From contig CAUCSW010000010.1 of assembly GCA_958445555.1 (NCBI GenBank), positions 1 through 10,229 on the forward strand: a stretch of 10,229 nt of DNA, read 5' to 3'. A model generated the notes under the pieces. It saw nothing but the letters and a program-made list of their open reading frames with translations. It did not search any database and was not told the origin of the DNA. Position 1 is the first letter of the stretch, and the number at the start of each line of letters is the position of its first letter. Source of the stretch: an uncultured Clostridia bacterium. GTDB lineage: Bacteria > Bacillota > Clostridia > Oscillospirales > Acutalibacteraceae. Shown one piece after another: positions 5,740-10,229 of this stretch. The position numbers were made by a program, and so were the translations under genes.

Positions 5740-5759
5740 GCGGTATATCGGATATCCGC
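5740..5759 (-). promoter_or_regulatory. Hairpin in the metG leader
   Basis: On the minus strand GCGG and ATAT pair with ATAT and CCGC around a CCG loop, with one bulged base: an eight-pair stem. It lies near the 5' end of the predicted metG transcript, which starts near 5772, and may stabilise it. No T-run follows, so it is not a terminator, and I see no riboswitch signature. Confidence 0.35.
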
Positions 5760-5778
5760 TAATATTTTATACACCGAC

Positions 5779-5807
5779 ATTATACACCCGGGAAGGCATA
5801 AATACAA
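5779..5807 (-). promoter_or_regulatory. Predicted metG-tatD promoter
   Basis: TTGTAT (5802-5807) and TATAAT (5779-5784) on the minus strand are 17 bases apart; the -10 is perfect and preceded by GTG, close to an extended form. It is the only good candidate upstream of metG in this divergent region. Confidence 0.65.
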
Positions 5808-5868
5808 GGTTTTGTTTCACCGTTGTCGAGTCCTTTATACCGACAGAAAAATCGTGATCGGTAATCGA

Positions 5869-5890
5869 CTGCTTTTAATTAAAAAAGCAG
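5869..5890. other. Stem-loop in the divergent metG / ABC-F intergenic region
   Basis: CTGCTTTT (5869-5876) pairs with AAAAGCAG (5883-5890) around AATTAA. It has no T-run after the stem on either strand, and no gene end is nearby. It lies between the two divergent promoters and could separate them or be a protein site; its function is unknown. The rest of 5646-6015 holds leaders and promoters and no gene that I can support. Confidence 0.4.
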
Positions 5891-5912
5891 CGCTTTGACC
5901 CTTGCCGTTTGC

Positions 5913-5941
5913 TTGACAAATAAGCGTAAATCGGGTAGTAT
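5913..5941 (+). promoter_or_regulatory. Promoter of the ABC-F / HAD operon
   Basis: A perfect TTGACA (5913-5918) and TAGTAT (5936-5941) are 17 bases apart. Transcription should start near 5948, leaving a leader of about 68 bases containing an eight-A run. Confidence 0.75.
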
Positions 5942-6015
5942 ATGCATTGTGATGCCGAAAAAAAACTCGGATGTTTTATGCATTACGAATATCGGTGAGA
6001 AAGGAGCGGTGCGGA

Positions 6016-8043
6016 ATGATATTATCGGTAAACGGACTTAAAATGTCATTCGGAGATAATTCTTTGTTTCGGGATGTCTCTTTCGGCGTGGAACGGAACG
6101 ACAAAATAGGCATAATCGGCTCAAACGGCTGCGGAAAAACCACTCTTTTCAATATACTGCTCGGAAAGCTTTCCGCCGAGGATGGCGGTGTTGTCCGCTC
6201 ATCGGGACTTAATATCGGATATCTGCAGCAGCATGCCTGCCGCGACAGCAGCAGAACGGCGTACAGGGAAGCGGTCTCGGTCTTTGATGACCTGATAAAC
6301 GAGGAAACTCGCCTTGAAAAACTGTCAAAGGAACTTGAAACCTCGCATTCCGAAACCGTCATTGCCGAATACTCCGCACTTAACGAGCATTTTATCGGAA
6401 ACGGCGGACTTACCTACAAATCGCGGACGATTGCGGCTCTTAAAGGCCTCGGATTTTCGGATGACGAAATAAATTTACCCGTTTCAAGCCTGTCGGGAGG
6501 TCAGCGCTCAAAGCTTGAACTCTGCAGACTTCTTCTCTCGGCTCCCGATCTTATGCTGCTTGACGAACCGACAAACCACCTTGATATCGAATCGGTCAAA
6601 TGGCTTGAAGACTACATATCATCCTTTAAGGGCGCCGCGATGATAATTTCCCATGACCGATATTTTCTTGACAGGGTCACAAACAGGACATTTTCTTTCG
6701 AGAACCGCAGACTTTATATCGTCAACGGTAACTACTCAAAATTCAGAGAAGTAAGGGAACTGCAAAAGCAGACCGAGCTTAAAGAATACGAAAACACGAT
6801 GCGCGAGGTTCACAGAATAGAAGGGATCATCGAGCAGCAGCGCAGATGGAATAAAGAAAAAAATATAAAGACCGCCGAAAGCAAGGAAAAACAGATAGAA
6901 CGCCTTGTAAAAGACCTTAAAAAGCCCGAGAGTGAGGAGGCGCCCATTGCGCCGACCTTCCTCATTAAATGCGAGACGGGGAACGATTGCCTTTTCTCGG
7001 AGGGACTCTCCGCCGCCTTCGGTGACAGGGTGCTTTATAAGAATGTCTGCCTGGATATAAAAATAAGGGAGCGGGTCTTCCTTATAGGCTCAAACGGCTG
7101 CGGAAAGACGACTCTTATGAAGCAGCTCCTGAACAGTCCTAAGGTGAAATTCGGGGCGGGGGTGATAACGGGATACTTCGATCAGCACGGCGAAGGCGTC
7201 CGCTCGGACAGATCCGCTTTCGGTGAACTGCGCGATTCCTTCCCCGCGATAGGGGACACCGAGCTCCGCTCCGCACTTGCCGCTTACGGATTCAGAGGCG
7301 ATGAGGTCTTTGCAAAAATAGGGGATATGAGCGGCGGAGAAAGCGCCAAGGTCCTGCTTTGCAAACTCGGACTCAAAAAAGCAAACTTTCTCTTCCTTGA
7401 CGAACCTACCAACCACCTTGACCTGCCGTCGAGAGAGGCGCTTGAAGCGGCACTGAAGGAATATCGCGGAACACTCTTCGTGATATCCCATGACCGATAC
7501 TTCATAAATTCACTGGCGACAAGAATAGTGCGGCTGACCGAAAACGGGATAGAATCATTTTCGGGCAACTATGACGACTATATGAATGCGATCGCACCGC
7601 CGGCGGCGGACGGCGGCTCGGAGAGCGGAAATGCGGGCGGCGCAGCCGTCGGCACGGGTAACGAAAACGGTGTTGCAAAGAACACGGGAGGGCAGGACGG
7701 CACCCCGATCAACGGTGTCGGGTATGCCGGCAGAACGGAAAAACGCGGACCCGAAGCACCTATCTCCAAAAACAAGGCTGAATACCTGAAGAGAAAAGCC
7801 GATGCCTCCAAAATGCGAACACTTCGCACCGAAATAGGAAAAACCGAAGCCGAGATATCCTATCTTGAGTCCCGCACCGCCGAACTGAACGGGATGCTTA
7901 TGAACGAAGAAACGGCTTCCGACTATCTCAAGGTTGCCGAGCTTACCGAGGAACTGGAAACCGCAAACAACCGGCTCGAGGAACTGACCGAACACTGGGC
8001 GGAGCTCACAATTCGGCTTGAAGAAGCGGAGGGAAAACAATGA
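6016..8043 (+). CDS. ABC-F family ATPase (ribosome-associated, Uup/YdiF-like)
   Basis: This 675-residue protein has two ABC ATPase domains and no membrane segments, the mark of the ABC-F family, whose members bind the ribosomal E site and act as translation factors or protect against antibiotics. Domain 1: Walker A GSNGCGKTT (35-43), signature LSGGQRSK (159-166), Walker B LMLLDEPTNHLD (179-190), H-loop SHD. The charged interdomain linker (about 240-300) is short and helical. Domain 2: Walker A GSNGCGKTT (358-366), signature MSGGESAK (438-445), Walker B FLFLDEPTNHLD (458-469). Residues 528-580 are a Gly/Ala/Asn-rich flexible stretch, followed by a predicted coiled coil (about 587-673) like the C-terminal domain of Uup. 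I prefer the ATG at 6016-6018 (AAGGAG nine bases upstream) over 5971. The stop overlaps the next gene (ATGA). The short linker argues against a classical resistance subtype, but the exact role is unassigned. Confidence 0.92.
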   Translation: MILSVNGLKMSFGDNSLFRDVSFGVERNDKIGIIGSNGCGKTTLFNILLGKLSAEDGGVVRSSGLNIGYLQQHACRDSSRTAYREAVSVFDDLINEETRLEKLSKELETSHSETVIAEYSALNEHFIGNGGLTYKSRTIAALKGLGFSDDEINLPVSSLSGGQRSKLELCRLLLSAPDLMLLDEPTNHLDIESVKWLEDYISSFKGAAMIISHDRYFLDRVTNRTFSFENRRLYIVNGNYSKFREVRELQKQTELKEYENTMREVHRIEGIIEQQRRWNKEKNIKTAESKEKQIERLVKDLKKPESEEAPIAPTFLIKCETGNDCLFSEGLSAAFGDRVLYKNVCLDIKIRERVFLIGSNGCGKTTLMKQLLNSPKVKFGAGVITGYFDQHGEGVRSDRSAFGELRDSFPAIGDTELRSALAAYGFRGDEVFAKIGDMSGGESAKVLLCKLGLKKANFLFLDEPTNHLDLPSREALEAALKEYRGTLFVISHDRYFINSLATRIVRLTENGIESFSGNYDDYMNAIAPPAADGGSESGNAGGAAVGTGNENGVAKNTGGQDGTPINGVGYAGRTEKRGPEAPISKNKAEYLKRKADASKMRTLRTEIGKTEAEISYLESRTAELNGMLMNEETASDYLKVAELTEELETANNRLEELTEHWAELTIRLEEAEGKQ

Positions 8044-8873
8044 AGACACTTTATATGACCGACCTTGACGGTACCCTGCTGATGCCCGATGCGTCGGTTT
8101 CCGACCGCACGGCACAGATCATAAACGACCTGACCTCTAAAGGCACACTTATATCGGTGTCGACCGCAAGGAGCATAGCCGACTGCGATTACATATTTGC
8201 TGCCGTTCACCCGTCTGCTCCCGTCGCCCTGATGAACGGGACCCTGATCGTATCGCCGGACCTAAAGAGAGTATTGCATTTTGAGGCCATAGACGAAGCG
8301 GTAAGAAACGAGACACTGAAAATACTGCTTGAATGCGAATGTCCTCCGAATGTGTATAAGTATTACGATAACAACACCGATGTTTTCTTCACCGAGTTTG
8401 CTTCGAAGGAGCAGCGTGAGTTTTATGAAAAGCGTAAGGATTCCTATCGCAAATTCGAGAGAGTAAAGAATTACGACCTGTCGGGAGATGTGATCTTTTT
8501 CAGCTCGGTGGCAGAGCATGAAAAGGTGGCTCCCGCAGCCGAAAGACTGAAAAAAGTAAAGGGTCTCAATGTGTCGTTTTACAAGGATGTCTATTATAAA
8601 AACGGTTGGTTTCTTGAAGTGTCATCCGAACGCTCAAGTAAGGCAAATGCCTTAAAAAAAATAAAAGAACTTACGGGTGCGGACAGGTGCGTCGTATTCG
8701 GCGATAATTTTAATGACCTGCCGATGTTTGCCGTAGCCGACAGAGCGGTCGCCGTGAAAAATGCGCGCGACGAGGTAAAGCTTGCCGCCGATGAAGTTAT
8801 AGGCTCTAACTGCGAAAACGCCGTCGCCGAATACATTCTTAACAACGCTGCCCCGAACGACGGTAACGCCTGA
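8040..8873 (+). CDS. HAD-superfamily (Cof-type, class IIB) phosphatase
   Basis: This 277-residue cytoplasmic hydrolase has the HAD nucleophile motif DLDGT (D8, D10), a serine/threonine motif II around SVSTARS (39-45), motif III lysine K201 (SSKANAL) and motif IV GDNFNDLPMF (221-230, D222 and D226). The large cap between motifs II and III (about 80-195) is of the C2B type. Members of this group dephosphorylate small metabolites such as sugar phosphates, nucleotides or flavin precursors; the substrate is unknown. The start ATG overlaps the ABC-F stop by four bases (ATGA), so translation is coupled and both genes share the promoter at 5913-5941. A strong terminator follows about 70 bases after the stop. 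Confidence 0.92.
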   Translation: MKTLYMTDLDGTLLMPDASVSDRTAQIINDLTSKGTLISVSTARSIADCDYIFAAVHPSAPVALMNGTLIVSPDLKRVLHFEAIDEAVRNETLKILLECECPPNVYKYYDNNTDVFFTEFASKEQREFYEKRKDSYRKFERVKNYDLSGDVIFFSSVAEHEKVAPAAERLKKVKGLNVSFYKDVYYKNGWFLEVSSERSSKANALKKIKELTGADRCVVFGDNFNDLPMFAVADRAVAVKNARDEVKLAADEVIGSNCENAVAEYILNNAAPNDGNA

Positions 8874-8944
8874 CGGGATGTCGGACGAAGCGGCGTCATT
8901 AACCGTAAAAAGTAATGCGGAGCCGAAGGGGCTTCATAAGGGAA

Positions 8945-8977
8945 AAGGCAGCGCAAATTTTGCGCTGCCTTCCTTTT
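8945..8977 (+). terminator. Rho-independent terminator of the ABC-F / HAD operon
   Basis: GGCAGCGCAA (8947-8956) pairs perfectly with TTGCGCTGCC (8960-8969) around ATT, with flanking A/T pairs and then TTCCTTTT. It is the strongest hairpin in the interval and follows the HAD gene at the right distance. Confidence 0.85.
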
Positions 8978-8981
8978 GTAC

Positions 8982-9024
8982 TATCCGAAAACGGATATAT
9001 ACCGGATTTTGATGACAAAATCCG
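8982..9024. repeat. Two adjacent small hairpins
   Basis: TATCCG-AAAA-CGGATA (8982-8997) and CGGATTTT (9003-9010) with AAAATCCG (9017-9024) around GATGAC. Both are perfect stems sharing CGGAT. They lie between the plus-strand terminator and the AGTGATATT array and may belong to the same repeat region. The rest of 8874-9246 contains no supported gene. Confidence 0.55.
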
Positions 9025-9048
9025 ATGCTTACTGCACCTATGGACAAA

Positions 9049-9126
9049 AGTGATATTCCGGGCTTTGCCCGGAGTGATATTTCCTTTCGGAAAGTGATAA
9101 AAAAGCCTCTCGGCTTTTGTGATATT
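9049..9126. repeat. AGTGATATT repeats interleaved with dissimilar palindromes
   Basis: AGTGATATT occurs at 9049-9057 and 9073-9081, with variants AGTGATAAA (9093-9101) and TGTGATATT (9118-9126), at intervals of 24, 20 and 25 bases. Each gap is a perfect short palindrome of different sequence: CCGGG-CTTTG-CCCGG, TTTCC-TTTC-GGAAA and AAAAGCC-TCTC-GGCTTTT. The constant part is thus single-stranded between hairpins whose sequence varies but whose pairing is kept. It is not CRISPR: the repeats are too short and the gaps are palindromic. Confidence 0.75.
9099..9118 (-). terminator. Probable pyruvate kinase terminator within the repeat array
   Basis: On the minus strand AAAAGCC-GAGA-GGCTTTT is followed by TTATC, giving a six-T run at the base of a seven-pair stem. 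It lies about 130 bases after the pyk stop and is the only minus-strand hairpin with a T-run there. It is also the last unit of the AGTGATATT array. Confidence 0.55.
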
Positions 9127-9142
9127 ATATTCGCCTGTTAAA

Positions 9143-9170
9143 CTGCCGCATCGCCGATCTGCCGCATCGC
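9143..9170. repeat. Tandem 16-bp repeat with 12-bp core CTGCCGCATCGC
   Basis: CTGCCGCATCGC occurs at 9143-9154 and 9159-9170, separated by CGAT, a 16-base period. Looser echoes (CACTGCCTA, CGCTGCCTA) follow up to about 9206. It lies in the pyk 3' region, outside any gene. Confidence 0.7.
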
Positions 9171-9246
9171 AGACATGCAGCACTGCCTATCTGTAGCGCT
9201 GCCTACTTATTGCGCCGATCAGCCGTAATATCGGCCCGCCGCGCCG

Positions 9247-10229
9247 TCAGATGGTCTCGACCTTGATGATATTCGTGTTTCCGCTGCTGCCGTTCGTAAT
9301 GCCGCCCGTTATGGTCACACGATCACCCGCTTTGAGCCCGAAAAGCTTTTCCGCCTTCTTCTTTGCAGAAAAGAACAAGACCTCAGTGGAGGGGTACATC
9401 TCGCACATGGCGGGAGTCACGCCCCACGAGAGGGCAAGCTTGCGCCAGGTCTTTTCATTTGTCGTAAGTCCCAATATGTCGACCGGGGGACGGAAGCGGG
9501 AAATGAGTCTCGCCGTTTTTCCCGAAAGGGTGCAGGCGACTATCGCACTTGCGCTTATGTCTATCGCCATACCGCAGGTGGCGTGGGATATCGCGTCCAC
9601 AAGATCCTTTATGCGGAACTCATATGTGCGGAACACATCGCCGTAATCAATGCTCTCTTCGGCTTTTTCGGTGATCTTTGCCATTACCGAAACGGTCAGA
9701 TCGGGGTACTTTCCCGCAGCGGTCTCACCCGAAAGCATCACCGCGCTCGTGCCGTCGAATACCGCGTTCGCAACATCCGATATCTCTGCTCTTGTCGGTC
9801 TCGGATTGTGTATCATCGACTCAAGCATCTCGGTGGCGGTAATGACTCTTTTTCCCAACAGGCGGCACTTTGTAATGAGCTTTTTCTGAACCGCGGGCAC
9901 TTCTTCAAACGGGATCTCCACCCCGAGATCTCCTCTGCCGACCATTATTCCTTCACACTCACTGCATATTGAGTCAATGTTGTCCACACCCGAACGGTTT
10001 TCAATTTTGGCAATAAGCTCTACCCCTTCCGCATCCTCGCCGAGTGTTTTCAGGTAATTTTTGATGTCAAGAAGATCCTGCTTGCACGAAACAAACGAGC
10101 AGGCGATAAAATCTATTCCGTTCCTGATGCCGAAGGCAATGTCATCCTTGTCCTGACGACTTAAATATGTCTGCTTCAGCACGACCCCCGGAAAATTCAT
10201 ACTCTTTCTGTCGGTCAGCCTTCCGCTTT
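9247..10229 (-). CDS. pyk: Pyruvate kinase, C-terminal two thirds (N-terminus outside window)
   Basis: About 327 codons are present; the frame is open to the window edge, and roughly the first 150 residues of a usual 470-residue enzyme are missing. The enzyme makes pyruvate and ATP from phosphoenolpyruvate and ADP, the last step of glycolysis. The visible part starts just before DRKSMNFPG, the return from the B domain into the TIM barrel, and includes AKIENRSGVDNID (substrate lysine region), the metal-binding MVGRGDLGVEIPFE and the family signature around TATEMLESM and NPRPTRAE, then SGETAAGKYP. The last third is the regulatory C domain, ending in TGGITNGSSGNTN. There is no extra PEP-utiliser-like domain after it. 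The internal ATG at 10198-10200 is not the start, because the frame and homology (SGRLTDRKS) continue upstream. Confidence 0.95.
   Translation of the reverse strand, partial: SGRLTDRKSMNFPGVVLKQTYLSRQDKDDIAFGIRNGIDFIACSFVSCKQDLLDIKNYLKTLGEDAEGVELIAKIENRSGVDNIDSICSECEGIMVGRGDLGVEIPFEEVPAVQKKLITKCRLLGKRVITATEMLESMIHNPRPTRAEISDVANAVFDGTSAVMLSGETAAGKYPDLTVSVMAKITEKAEESIDYGDVFRTYEFRIKDLVDAISHATCGMAIDISASAIVACTLSGKTARLISRFRPPVDILGLTTNEKTWRKLALSWGVTPAMCEMYPSTEVLFFSAKKKAEKLFGLKAGDRVTITGGITNGSSGNTNIIKVETI

Noticed and set aside
5646..5772. T-box or other riboswitch in the metG leader
   Set aside because: The leader has hairpins, but I find no AGGGTGGNACCGCG-like T-box sequence and no terminator with a T-run, nor an S-box signature.
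5952..6041. Leader peptide ATG at 5952-5954 upstream of the ABC-F gene, as in antibiotic-inducible ABC-F genes
   Set aside because: It would start only a few bases after the predicted transcription start, has no ribosome binding site, and its frame runs through the ABC-F start without an attenuator hairpin.
7555..8115. Open frame antisense to the end of the ABC-F gene and start of the HAD gene
   Set aside because: It overlaps two certain genes including their junction and has no recognisable content; antisense shadow.
9049..9126. CRISPR array
   Set aside because: Repeats are only nine bases, spacers are 11-16-base palindromes rather than unique protospacer-like sequences, and no cas genes are present.

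Overview
The window looks like chromosomal DNA from an anaerobic low-GC-lineage Firmicute, most likely an uncultured Clostridia/Oscillospiraceae-type gut bacterium. The reasons are strong AGGAGG-type ribosome binding sites, Clostridia-like protein sequences (the long MetG with a C-terminal tRNA-binding domain and an HIGN signature, a PerR-like regulator, an ABC-F protein, pyruvate kinase) and TTGACA/TATAAT promoters. Taxonomy is inferred from protein flavour only.

Layout. 1-109 (minus) is the start of a rhodanese-domain protein that runs off the left edge. 313-1143 (minus) is a sugar-phosphate isomerase/epimerase-type TIM barrel with its own promoter and terminator. 1190-2890 is an accessory-looking interval: a PerR-like Fur-family repressor and a 6-pyruvoyl-tetrahydropterin-synthase (PTPS/QueD) family protein with a zinc ribbon, both minus, transcribed from one good promoter that sits inside a palindromic operator. 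They are bracketed by 17-bp inverted repeats (TGAGTTTCCCCATTTTT type) and, directly outside these, by a perfect 12-bp direct repeat (AAATAATCAGTA). I see no transposase. 2892-5645 (minus) is a metG-tatD operon. From a divergent intergenic region, 6016-8873 (plus) encodes an ABC-F ATPase and a HAD phosphatase with overlapping stop and start codons. 8874-9246 is non-coding and hairpin-rich, with a rho-independent terminator, an array of AGTGATATT repeats separated by unrelated short palindromes, and a small tandem repeat. 9247-10229 (minus) is the C-terminal two thirds of pyruvate kinase, cut by the right edge.

How the genes fit together. Most of the window is housekeeping: translation (MetG, ABC-F), glycolysis (pyruvate kinase) and hydrolases (TatD, HAD). 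The exception is the perR-like/PTPS-like pair. Its boundaries look like those of a roughly 1.6-kb mobile cassette inserted between tatD and the isomerase gene. The PTPS-like protein lacks the catalytic cysteine of QueD, so its reaction is uncertain. These two points and the AGTGATATT hairpin array are the observations most worth following up.
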